12,888 bases of DNA from positions 1 through 12,888 of the forward strand of contig DAOWCR010000017.1 in NCBI GenBank assembly GCA_030639445.1, written 5' to 3'. Positions 1 to 11,416 of this stretch are shown piece after piece (position 1 is the stretch's first letter; every line of letters starts with the position of its first letter). The notes under the pieces are model-generated. The model saw only the letters and a list, made by a program, of their open reading frames with translations, was not told where the DNA came from and searched no databases. The position numbers and the translations under genes are program-made. The DNA comes from Dehalococcoidales bacterium. GTDB lineage: Bacteria; Chloroflexota; Dehalococcoidia; Dehalococcoidales; RBG-16-60-22.

Positions 1-3
1 AAC

Positions 4-132
4 CCCATCCCCTTTAAGTCTTTATTAGGTAACCCCATGGTCACCTGATTAAGAACAAAGGGGGGGTGAGGTCACCATCCTTCCTGTACCGGAAGGACCA
101 CATAACCTGAGGAGAGGAGGTCAGGGGATGGG
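4..132. repeat. 10-bp inverted repeat flanking a non-coding segment
   Basis: CCCATCCCCT at 4-13 is perfectly inverted as AGGGGATGGG at 123-132, just beyond the holA stop. The 109 bases between hold no credible gene; they carry a second hairpin (78-97) and a GGTCACC motif present twice in direct orientation (near 39-45 and 70-76). The arrangement could be the remains of a small non-autonomous element or an intergenic repeat, or a chance pairing in C/G-rich sequence. No target-site duplication could be recognised, and the left edge of the window cuts off the context. Confidence 0.35.
78..97. other. Hairpin downstream of holA
   Basis: TCCTTCC (78-84) pairs with GGAAGGA (91-97) across a 6-nt loop, giving a 7-bp perfect stem. 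It lies about 40 bases past the holA stop on the minus strand, so it could mark the 3' end of the holA transcript. No U-rich run follows the stem on either strand, so it is not a typical intrinsic terminator. Confidence 0.4.
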
Positions 133-135
133 TCT

Positions 136-1152
136 CTAAACAATCTCCAGTTTATCCTGCTGGCACAGTTCGGCCACCAGCATATTAAGGGCCAGCTCGG
201 CGTCATAACGGCCGGTCTTAATAGAAAGGTCAGCTTCCAGGAGTTTATGATAGACTTCTTTGAGTCGCGCCAGAGAATACCGGCCCGCCTGGGCCAGCGT
301 CTTCTGCAAAACATACTCCGAAGCCAGCTCCAGCCGGTCCAGCATCTCCTTCTGCGGTTTTTTCTGCCGGGTCAACTCTTTTACCCGGACTACCAGGCGG
401 ACCTGCCGTGCCAGCATCACCAGAAGGTAAGCCGGAGACGCCCCCTGCTGCAGCAACTGTTGCAGTAGCTGCCCGGCCACCCCGGCCCGGAACTCAAGGA
501 TAGCATCCACCATGGCAAAAACACTGGCTTCCTGGGCGTAGCTTACCACCTGCCGGATATCTGCCTCCTCAATACGGCGGCCCGAGGTGAACAGGACCAG
601 CTTATCAATTTCACTGGCCATTAGCCACAGGTTGCTGCCCACAAACCGGGCCAGCAGGCCTATTGCCTGAGGGGATATGCGGCCGCCCCTCTCCCGCACC
701 CGGTCCTGAATCCACGGAAGCAATTTAGCTTCCCGGAGCAGAGGAAAAGACATCACCTTAGCTTTGCCGGTAAGTTCGTTCAGCAGGGGGTTTTTACCCC
801 TTAGCCGGCCGTCCACCAGGACCAGTATGGTGCTGTCCGGTATCTGGCCCAGATATTCACCCAGCGCCCGGTACCCCTCCGGCTGACGGGACACCCTGGC
901 GGACTTTTTCCGCTGACCGGACTGGCCTTTGGATTCAAAGCGCCCCAGCAGGCCGTAAACAATAACCAGGCGTTTTTCGGCCAGAAAGGGCACCGCCTCG
1001 CCAACGGCCCTTAGCTGGTCTATGGTCACCTGAGGCCCGTCAAAGACCGTCATATTGGTCGCCAGTGCCGTCTGGTCACCAATCTCTCTTTTTATCTCTC
1101 CCAGCTTCTGGTGAATGGAATAATCGTCCTCCCCGTAAAGCATGTAGAGCAA
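136..1152 (-). CDS. holA: DNA polymerase III subunit delta (HolA)
   Basis: Delta is the clamp-loader subunit that opens the beta sliding clamp during replisome loading. The 338-residue protein has the family's usual length and pattern: an N-terminal YGEDDYSI segment (the LxGxDxYLI-type start of delta), a hydrophobic-aromatic element VPFLAEKRLVIV at about residues 54-65 where delta contacts the clamp, an AAA+-like core with ILVLVDG near residue 110, and a helical C-terminal collar domain. The track GSNLWLMASEIDKL (about 170-183) matches the conserved GxDLxxLxxEIEKL motif of the family. No functional Walker A is expected in delta and none is seen. The start is placed at TTG 1152 because a GGGAGGGG ribosome-binding site lies about 7 nt upstream of it; an in-frame ATG three codons later (1143) is the alternative. 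The gene is divergent from the next gene and appears monocistronic within the window. Confidence 0.92.
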   Translation of the reverse strand: MLYMLYGEDDYSIHQKLGEIKREIGDQTALATNMTVFDGPQVTIDQLRAVGEAVPFLAEKRLVIVYGLLGRFESKGQSGQRKKSARVSRQPEGYRALGEYLGQIPDSTILVLVDGRLRGKNPLLNELTGKAKVMSFPLLREAKLLPWIQDRVRERGGRISPQAIGLLARFVGSNLWLMASEIDKLVLFTSGRRIEEADIRQVVSYAQEASVFAMVDAILEFRAGVAGQLLQQLLQQGASPAYLLVMLARQVRLVVRVKELTRQKKPQKEMLDRLELASEYVLQKTLAQAGRYSLARLKEVYHKLLEADLSIKTGRYDAELALNMLVAELCQQDKLEIV

Positions 1153-1158
1153 AGCTCG

Positions 1159-1167
1159 CCCCTCCCT
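1159..1167 (-). promoter_or_regulatory. holA ribosome-binding site favouring the TTG start
   Basis: On the minus strand the bases read AGGGAGGGG. The GGAGG core sits about 7 nt from TTG 1152 but about 16 nt from the in-frame ATG at 1143, which favours the TTG start. Confidence 0.6.
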
Positions 1168-1181
1168 GGAAAATTCTTCTT

Positions 1182-1190
1182 ATTTTACCA
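1182..1190 (-). promoter_or_regulatory. Possible extended -10 promoter of holA
   Basis: The minus strand reads TGGTAAAAT, an extended -10 (TGn followed by TAAAAT, five of six bases matching TATAAT). It would start transcription about 20-25 nt before the holA start. No good -35 box lies at 17 nt; a TTGCCA lies 22 nt upstream, too far for a normal spacer. Confidence 0.35.
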
Positions 1191-1274
1191 CACTGCAGGT
1201 GGGGATTTCTGGCAATTTATTCCCCGGTCCTCCCCTTTAAATATATGGTGACGGGATTACCTGATATTGGGTAG

Positions 1275-1303
1275 TTGACAAACCCTCACCATTGAGAAAT
1301 AAT
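1275..1303 (+). promoter_or_regulatory. Sigma-70-type promoter for the small gene and ychF
   Basis: A perfect TTGACA -35 box (1275-1280) is followed by a 17-bp spacer and AATAAT (1298-1303, five of six bases of the -10 consensus). The predicted transcript starts near 1310, about 64 nt before the ATG at 1374, and would carry the 75-residue protein and the YchF-like gene 39 nt downstream of it. Confidence 0.7.
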
Positions 1304-1373
1304 CACACAAAGAGTAGACTAAATAACAGTCAAGCACCGGCCGCTGATATTACTGAAGCTGAGAGGTGAGATA

Positions 1374-1601
1374 ATGTCGGAAGAAAGACCTGCGGAAGTC
1401 AAGAAGGTTATGGATTATGCCGCTGACATGACACTCCCGGCTAAACTGAGAACTGACGCTATCGAACAGCTCGCCAAAATATCCACCCATGAAGCCTTCA
1501 TCGCCTTACTGGAACTGGCCGCCAACGAAGGGTTGATTACCAAGGAAAGAGACCTCGCCCTGAAGAAAGCCAGAGACGTATTAAAAAGGACAAGCCCGTA
1601 A
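1374..1601 (+). CDS. Small helical protein, HEAT-repeat-like, unknown function
   Basis: I do not recognise a named family for this 75-residue protein. It is predicted almost wholly helical, with probable helices at about residues 5-17, 20-34, 37-50 and 53-72; the alternating pattern (LRTDAIEQLAKI, then EAFIALLELAANE) resembles one or two HEAT-type helical hairpins. It has no signal peptide, membrane segment or cysteine, and is charged, so it is probably cytosolic. That it is a real gene is supported by a near-consensus promoter upstream, a GAGGTGA ribosome-binding site 4 nt from the ATG, and no competing frame. It lies 39 nt upstream of the ychF-like gene on the same strand and is probably cotranscribed with it. 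A role as scaffold or binding partner would be guesswork. Confidence 0.72.
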   Translation: MSEERPAEVKKVMDYAADMTLPAKLRTDAIEQLAKISTHEAFIALLELAANEGLITKERDLALKKARDVLKRTSP

Positions 1602-1640
1602 TAATCTTACCGCTCCATAAAAAGACAGGCGGTCAGGCTA

Positions 1641-2747
1641 ATGAGTATTGATATCGGCATTATCGGTCTGGCGAAAAGCGGCAAGACAACTCTCTTCAAC
1701 GCTTTGACCAGAGGTGAAGCAGATACCGGAAGCTACACTGCCGAAAGCCTGACGCCACATATTGGCGTCACCAAGGTCCCGGAGCCCCGCCTGAAGACAC
1801 TGACCGATATGCTGCAACCCAAGCGGGTCGTCCCGGCCGAGGTGAGATATATTGACGTCGGCGCCTCCGTCAAGACCCTGGCCGGGGATAAGGGTATCGG
1901 CGGCGAGCTCCTGAACCAGCTCAGCAATGCCGCCACCCTCATTGACGTCGTCCGGGCCTTCGTTGACGATAGCATACCTCATATAGCGGGCAGCCTGGAT
2001 GTAGCACGGGATATCGCCACCATGGGTCTGGAGCTTACTTTTTCCGACCTGGCGATAATCGAGAGAAGGCTGGAGAGAATTGAGACGTCATTAAAAGGGG
2101 CCAAACCGCCGGAACGCCAGGACCTTCTCCGGGAGCAAGAAACCCTACTGAAGTTCAAGGCTGACCTGGAGAAGGACGTGCCCCTCCGGGAGCTGAGACT
2201 GACCGCCGGTGAAGCCAGGCTCATCGCCAACTACCAGTTCCTCACGGCCAAGCCACGGTTAACCGTGGTCAATATCGGTGAAGAACAGCTGCCCGGGGCG
2301 GCCTCTTTAGAAGCGGAACTGAACTCCCGCCACTCCAGGGAAAATTGCCGCATCATCACGCTCTGCGGCAAGCTGGAAATGGAGCTGGCCCAGCTGGATA
2401 ACCACGCCGCCGAGGAATTTCGCGCCGAGTTCGGCCTGAAAGAGTCCGGACTCAACCGCGTCATCAAGCTGTCCTATGAGCTACTGGGGTTAATCTCCTT
2501 TTTCACCACCGCCTCGGGCGAGGTCAAGGCCTGGTCTATTCCCAGCGGCACCAGCGCTCTCAAAGCCGCCGGTAAAATCCACTCTGACATGGAAAGAGGG
2601 TTCATTCGAGCCGAGGTAGTCAGCTATGATGACCTGGTCAAATGCGGCCACCTGTCTGAAGCCCGCAAGCATGGAGTCCTGCGACTTGAAGGCAAGGACT
2701 ACACCGTCCGCGATGGCGACGTTATCACCTTCCTGTTCAATGTATAG
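1641..2747 (+). CDS. ychF: YchF/OLA1-family nucleotide-binding protein, divergent
   Basis: YchF proteins are Obg-related P-loop NTPases that usually prefer ATP and associate with ribosomes and stress responses. The 368 residues match the family's usual length of about 363. A P-loop GLAKSGKTT lies at residues 9-17, a G4-like N-x-x-E (N211, E214, the YchF signature in place of NKxD) follows the central helical insertion, and the C-terminal TGS-like domain (about 285-368) is strongly conserved, with KAWSIPSGTSALKAAGKIH, ERGFIRAEV and a terminal GKDYTVRDGDVITFLFNV. The G domain departs from the norm. The usual GLPNVGKST is GLAKSGKTT, and the G3 motif, normally D-I-A-G-L-V, reads D72-V-G-A-S-V, so the glycine is shifted by one place. 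The start at ATG 1641 fits the family N-terminus although the ribosome-binding site is weak. It may be a paralogue or a lineage-specific form of YchF. It meets the nfeD-like gene tail to tail. Confidence 0.88.
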   Translation: MSIDIGIIGLAKSGKTTLFNALTRGEADTGSYTAESLTPHIGVTKVPEPRLKTLTDMLQPKRVVPAEVRYIDVGASVKTLAGDKGIGGELLNQLSNAATLIDVVRAFVDDSIPHIAGSLDVARDIATMGLELTFSDLAIIERRLERIETSLKGAKPPERQDLLREQETLLKFKADLEKDVPLRELRLTAGEARLIANYQFLTAKPRLTVVNIGEEQLPGAASLEAELNSRHSRENCRIITLCGKLEMELAQLDNHAAEEFRAEFGLKESGLNRVIKLSYELLGLISFFTTASGEVKAWSIPSGTSALKAAGKIHSDMERGFIRAEVVSYDDLVKCGHLSEARKHGVLRLEGKDYTVRDGDVITFLFNV

Positions 2748-2749
2748 GT

Positions 2750-3163
2750 TTAGCTTGCTGCCCTTTTAAAATCACGGCCGCCCGCTTTACGCACCATTAG
2801 CTTGAGCCCGTCCTGCTCCACCACCATAACCCACTCGCCGGTGTCAATATTCCCCTCAATTGATTCCGCCCCCCACAGCTCACCCTTGATGATAATCTGC
2901 CCCTCCGGGGCCAGCGGGTTGGCCACCCTGCCCCGGCTGCCGACCATGGTTGGCAGCCCCACCAGGGCCTGCCTCTTTATGGTCCGGGTAACAAACCAGA
3001 AATCACCCACGGCAAATATTGCCCAGGCTGTCATCACCGCAATCAGCGCCGCCAGGGGGATTTCAATCTCCCATTCCGGCAGCACCCACCGCCAGACCGT
3101 ATAAAAGGCGGCCTCCACCGCCAGGGTGCTGATAATGGCCACTATCAGTCTGGCCGTCGTCAT
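2750..3163 (-). CDS. NfeD-like membrane protein with OB-fold domain
   Basis: This 137-residue protein has two predicted membrane helices (about residues 4-28 and 34-58) followed by a soluble domain of about 60 residues. The latter carries the NfeD C-terminal OB-fold pattern: a V/M-G-x-x-G-R-V-A-N-P-L start (from about residue 73), then P-E-G-Q-I-I-I-K-G-E-L-W-G-A near residues 86-99 and G-E-W-V-M-V-V near 108-114. Family members act at the membrane with SPFH/stomatin proteins or, in longer forms, with a serine-protease domain; here neither partner is adjacent and no protease domain is present, so this is the short form. The ATG at 3163 has GGTGAG upstream. The gene reads away from rpoB, and its stop is two bases from the ychF stop with no room for a separate terminator. 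Confidence 0.83.
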   Translation of the reverse strand: MTTARLIVAIISTLAVEAAFYTVWRWVLPEWEIEIPLAALIAVMTAWAIFAVGDFWFVTRTIKRQALVGLPTMVGSRGRVANPLAPEGQIIIKGELWGAESIEGNIDTGEWVMVVEQDGLKLMVRKAGGRDFKRAAS

Positions 3164-3189
3164 CTTCTCACCCGGTTCCCTCCATCTCC

Positions 3190-3220
3190 ATTATAGCAGG
3201 GTGGCCGGGTGGATTATCAA
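3190..3220 (-). promoter_or_regulatory. Probable promoter of the nfeD-like gene
   Basis: On the minus strand TTGATA (3215-3220) is followed by a 19-bp spacer and a perfect TATAAT (3190-3195). Transcription would begin near 3183, about 20 nt before the ATG. The spacer is longer than the ideal 17 bp. Confidence 0.5.
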
Positions 3221-3244
3221 CCATCGCCCCTGTAAAGCGAGAGT

Positions 3245-3271
3245 AAAAATTTTCAAAAAAACTTTTAAAAA
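3245..3271 (+). promoter_or_regulatory. A/T-rich UP-like element upstream of rpoB promoter
   Basis: A run of A and T tracts (AAAAATTTTC, then seven A, CTTTT, then five A) ends 4 bases before the -35 box. In a GC-rich context this position and composition match UP elements bound by the alpha C-terminal domain at strong housekeeping promoters. Confidence 0.55.
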
Positions 3272-3275
3272 GGTC

Positions 3276-3304
3276 TTGACAAGGTTCAGATATAATGGTA
3301 TCAT
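3276..3304 (+). promoter_or_regulatory. Main rpoB-rpoC-ruvB promoter
   Basis: A perfect TTGACA (3276-3281), a 17-bp spacer and TATCAT (3299-3304, five of six consensus bases) form a strong sigma-70-type promoter with an A/T-rich tract immediately upstream. A perfect TATAAT at 3291-3296 lies inside the spacer, 9 bp from the -35 box, so it does not pair with that box. Transcription from the main -10 would start near 3311. Confidence 0.7.
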
Positions 3305-3310
3305 TATAGT

Positions 3311-3467
3311 TTGCATAATGCCCCAAGTGTTTTTATTCATACCTCATTATACATCCGGTATGCGTGTGTCTGTTATCGCCGCATGTCTTGTTTCAGAGTA
3401 GCCGTATAATTACAACCGAACTGTGTGCGCTTGTTCAAGAACGTTTGTTTAAGGAGTAGCGTTAGAT
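3311..3467 (+). other. rpoB leader (about 155 nt)
   Basis: This is the untranslated stretch between the predicted transcript start and the rpoB ATG. It ends with an AAGGAG ribosome-binding site at 3451-3456, 11 nt before the ATG. It contains a possible second -10 box (TATAAT 3405-3410) and a weak 5-bp inverted repeat (ATGCG 3360-3364 / CGCAT 3380-3384). I see no clear attenuator, riboswitch or leader peptide. Confidence 0.45.
3382..3410 (+). promoter_or_regulatory. Possible secondary rpoB promoter
   Basis: A perfect TATAAT lies at 3405-3410, but the hexamer 17 bp upstream (CATGTC, 3382-3387) is a poor -35. If used, it would give a leader of about 50 nt. Only the -10 match supports it. Confidence 0.25.
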
Positions 3468-6400
3468 ATGGTTTCAGTGTTGCCAACCCCCCCTGACCAG
3501 AGCACCCTTCCCACCCCCCGAAAATCTTATGCCAGATTACCCCAGATACTGGATGTCCCCAACTTGATTAAAGTCCAATCAGACTCTTTCCAGCGTTTTC
3601 AGGAACAAGGACTGAAGCAATTACTGAAGGAGATCTCGCCCATCCGGTCCCTCACCAGCAACAAGCTGGAGCTCAGCTTCATCGCCTACGAATTCCGTGA
3701 ACCGCGCCCGGGCCATACCGAAACGGAATGCCGGGAGCGAAACTTAACCTATTCGGCGCCCCTTTACATCCGGGTACGGCTGTTCATCAGGGAGACCGGA
3801 GAGGTGAAGGAACAGGACCTGTTCCTGGGGGACATCCCCCTGATGACCGCCAAAGGCACCTTCATTACCAGTGGTGCCGAGCGGGTAGTGGTAAGCCAGC
3901 TACTGCGCTCCCCGGGTGTCTATTTCACCGTCGGGGAAGACGCCACGACCGGCCGTGACTTCTGCTTCGCCAAACTAATCCCCACCCGCGGGGCCTGGCT
4001 CGAGTTTGAGACCAGCAACCGTGATGTCATCTCGGCCAAGATAGACGGTAAACGGAAAATCCCCATCACCACGCTGCTGCGCGCCATCGGTTATAGCAGT
4101 GACGAAGAGCTGCTCAGTATGTTCGCCGAAGAGGACGACTCTCCGGAACACCAGTATATCAGGACGACTATCGAGCGCGAGCCGCTGGTCAAAGACACCC
4201 CCGAAGCGCTGCTCGATATCTACAAGAAACTGCGCCCGGGAGAGCTGCCCAATCCCGAAAATGCCCGGAAACTGATACACAGCCTGTTCTTCGATTCGCT
4301 GCGCTACGACCTGGGCGCCGTCGGCCGCTACAAGCTTAACAAGCGGCTGGGACTGAACGTTCCCCTGAAAGAGCGCGCCCTGACCAAGGAGGACCTTGTC
4401 GAGATAGTCCGACACCTCATCATGATTAACAACGGCAACGATACTGGCGATGATATTGACCATCTCGGCAACCGCCGGGTGCGCACTGTCGGCGAGCTGG
4501 TGCAGACCCAGTTTCACGTCGGGCTGCTGCGCCTGGCACAAGCCGTCCGGGAGCGGATGAGCATTATCAGCACCGAGGGCCTCACGCCCAGCGCCCTGGT
4601 CAATATTCGGCCGGTAGTGGCCGCGGTGAGAGAATTCTTCAGCGGCTCCCAGCTGTCGCAGTTTATGGACCAGACCAATCCGCTGGCCGAGCTGACCCAT
4701 AAGCGCCGCCTGTCCGCCATGGGGCCGGGCGGCCTGTCCCGCGAGCGCGCCGGTTTTGACGTCCGCGATGTCCACTTCTCCCACTACGGCAGAATCTGTC
4801 CCATCGAGACGCCGGAAGGTCCCAATATCGGTCTCATCGGCTCGCTGGCTGTCTACAGCCGGATTAACGAGTACGGCTTTATTGAAACACCTTACCGCAA
4901 GGTCATCAACGAACTGGACAATACCAGTGACCAGCTCATCGGGAAAACAACCCGCGAGGCCGTCGTCAATAAGAAGGGCGCGACCGTAATCAAAGCCAAC
5001 ACGACCATTACGCCCGAGCTTGCCCGCAGGCTGAGCAGGCTAACCAATGCCACCGTAAAAGTGGTGCCCGTTGTCTCGGATGACATCGTCTACCTGTCCG
5101 CCGATGAAGAGGAAAAGCACACCATTGCCCAGGCTAACGCCCGGCTTGACGCGGGTAACCAGTTCCTGGAAGAAAAGGTTGAGGCCCGGAGAGGCGACCA
5201 CTACCTGCTGGAAACACCGGATAAAATCGAGCTGATGGATGTCTCCCCCAAGCAGATAGTCAGCGTGGCCACGGCCTTAATACCCTTCCTGGAGCATAAT
5301 GACGCCAACCGCGCCCTGATGGGCGCCAATATGCAGCGGCAGTCAGTGCCCCTCCTCTGCCCCGAGGCACCCCTGGTCGCCACCGGCATGGAAACGGAAG
5401 CCGCCCGGTACAGCGGGCAGGTGCTTTTTGCTGAAAATGCGGGGGTGGTAACTGAGATTGGCGGCATAACTGACGATAAAGGGGAACCTAGATACCACCT
5501 CGTTGTGACTGGAGATGACGGCGTTAAGCACGAATATGATGATAAGTTTATGAAATTCGTGCGCACCAACCAGGGTACCTGCATCAACCAGCGTCCGCTG
5601 GTGAAGAAAGGCGACCGGATAGAGCCGGGCCAGGTTCTCGCCGATAGCTCGGCGACGGAACAGGGAGAACTGGCCCTGGGGCAAAACGTGCTGTGTGCTT
5701 TTATGAGCTGGGAAGGCTATAACTTTGAGGACGCCATCATCGTCAGCAGCCGCCTGCTGGAAGAAGACAAGTTCAGCTCCATTCACATTGCCAAGCATGA
5801 GACGGAAGCCCGGGATACCAAACTCGGCCCTGAAGAAATCACCCGGGATATACCCAACGTTGGCGAGGAAAGCCTGCGCGAGCTTGACGAAACCGGCATT
5901 ATTCGGATTGGCGCGGAAGTGGGCCCGGATGATACCCTGGTCGGTAAAATCACTCCCAGAGGTGAGACCGAGCTGTCCGCCGAAGAGAAACTGCTGCGGG
6001 CCATCTTCGGTGAGAAAGCGCGGGACGTGAAAGACACCTCCCTGAGGGTACCTCACGGTGAGTGGGGTAAAGTGATTAACGTGAAAGTCTACTCCCGCAA
6101 AGACAGTGGTGATGACCTGCCCGCCGGAGTTAATCAGTGGGTGCAGGTCTGGGTAGCCCAGAAACGAAAGTTCGCCGTCGGGGACAAACTGGCCGGACGA
6201 CACGGCAACAAAGGAGTCATTGCCCTCATCGCCCCCAAGGAGGATATGCCCTTCCTGCCGGACGGCACGCCAGTTGACATTATCCTCGATCCCATAGGTG
6301 TCCCGTCACGAATGAACATCGGGCAGGTGCTGGAAACCCATCTGGGCTGGGCGGCCCAGACTCTGGGCTTCAGGGTGCTCACTCCGGTCTTTGATGGTGC

Positions 6401-7251
6401 GGATGATGTGGCTATTGAAGATGCCCTGGCCAGGGCCTGGCTCGCCCAGAAAGCGTCCGCGGTTAACCCTGACCCGGATGCCAAGAACCAGACGGTACGG
6501 CTGGAGTTAGCCAAGACCTGGATTAAAAGCCGGGGTTATGACGGAAACCGGGTATTCCGTGACGACCATCCGGGAGCGGCCCGGGAGGTCTGCCTGCGAC
6601 TCTGGCTGGAAGACCTGGGCATAGACAGCCGTAAACTCAATGCCGCGGAACTAAGGGAAACCGTGGAAAAGGTGACCAGCGAAAAGGGGCACACCCCGCC
6701 CACCTTCGGTAAGATGACACTCCGCGACGGACGCACCGGCGAGCCGTTTGACCAGCCGGTGACCGTGGGCAATATCTATATGATGAAGTTAAACCACCTG
6801 GTGGAAGATAAGGTCCATGCCCGCTCCACCGGGCCATACTCCCTGATTACCCAGCAACCCCTGGGGGGTAAGGCCCAGTTCGGAGGCCAGCGCTTTGGCG
6901 AGATGGAAGTGTGGGCGCTGGAAGCCTATGGCACCGCCCATAACCTGCAGGAAATGCTGACCATTAAATCGGACGACGTCACCGGGAGAGCCAAAGCCTA
7001 TGAAGCCATCATTAAAGGCGATGACATCCTTCAGCCCGGTGTGCCGGAGTCATTTAAAGTCCTGGTGAAGGAACTGCAGAGCCTGGGACTGGCCCTGGAA
7101 GTAATCACGGAAGAAGAGGCCGAGGCAGCTCCTACCGAGGAACTTTCGGAAGAAGTCCCCACTGAAGAAGCCCCTACTGAAGAAGTCCCCAGCCTGGAGA
7201 CAGAGCTGAAACTTATTAAAGATTCGTCCCGGAGTGAGGTAGAAGAAGAAA

Positions 7252-7265
<14 letters not shown>
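3468..7265 (+). CDS. rpoB: DNA-directed RNA polymerase subunit beta
   Basis: The beta subunit forms one pincer of RNA polymerase and much of the active-site cleft. All landmarks are present over 1265 residues: an N-terminal lobe (YARLPQILDVPNLIKVQ), the rifampicin pocket around residues 392-423 (SQLSQFMDQ, then HKRRLSAMGPGGL) with D401, H411 and S416 equivalent to E. coli D516, H526 and S531, RICPIETPEGPNIGLI following, the NFEDAIIVS and KFAVGDKLAGRHGNKG active-site segments, and C-terminal HARSTGPYSLITQQPLGGKA through FGEMEVWALEAYG and VPESFKVLVKELQSLG. Two features stand out: 108 residues separate VFDGA (974-978) from DGRTGEPF (1087 on), against roughly 23 in E. coli or Bacillus as I recall them, and an acidic PTEE-repeat tail follows residue 1215. 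The rifampicin-site residues look like the sensitive type. The 3' end overlaps rpoC by 14 nt, implying translational coupling. Confidence 0.99.
7149..7193 (+). repeat. 15-bp in-frame tandem repeat in rpoB tail
   Basis: GAAGAAGtCCC-type units begin at 7149, 7164 and 7179, a 15-nt period encoding E-E-(V/A)-P-T. They lie within an acidic, proline-rich, probably disordered C-terminal tail of beta. Confidence 0.8.
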
Positions 7266-11391
<4,126 letters not shown>

Positions 11392-11403
11392 ACGAAAAGG
11401 TAA

Positions 11404-11410
11404 GAGGTGA
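11404..11410 (+). promoter_or_regulatory. ruvB ribosome-binding site in front of an ATA codon
   Basis: GAGGTGA is a near-perfect Shine-Dalgarno, 13 nt after the rpoC stop. The codon 6 nt downstream, in the RuvB frame, is ATA (11417). No ATG, GTG or TTG in that frame lies within useful distance. Confidence 0.7.
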
Positions 11411-11416
11411 GTTGAG

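Noticed and set aside
2741..2790. Bidirectional terminator between ychF and the nfeD-like gene
   Set aside because: The stops are two bases apart and I found no stem followed by a T-run on either strand.
3276..3296. TTGACA paired with the nearest TATAAT
   Set aside because: The spacer is only 9 bp, too short for a sigma-70 promoter; the TATCAT at 17 bp is the better partner.
3360..3384. Possible attenuator hairpin in the rpoB leader
   Set aside because: Only a 5-bp stem with a 15-nt loop and no following U-run; not distinguishable from chance.
3975..4784. 269-codon minus-strand open frame inside rpoB
   Set aside because: Antisense shadow of the rpoB lobe and rifampicin region; composition follows the opposite-strand codons.
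5343..6203. 286-codon minus-strand open frame inside rpoB
   Set aside because: Fully antisense to conserved rpoB codons, without a credible ribosome-binding site or recognisable family.
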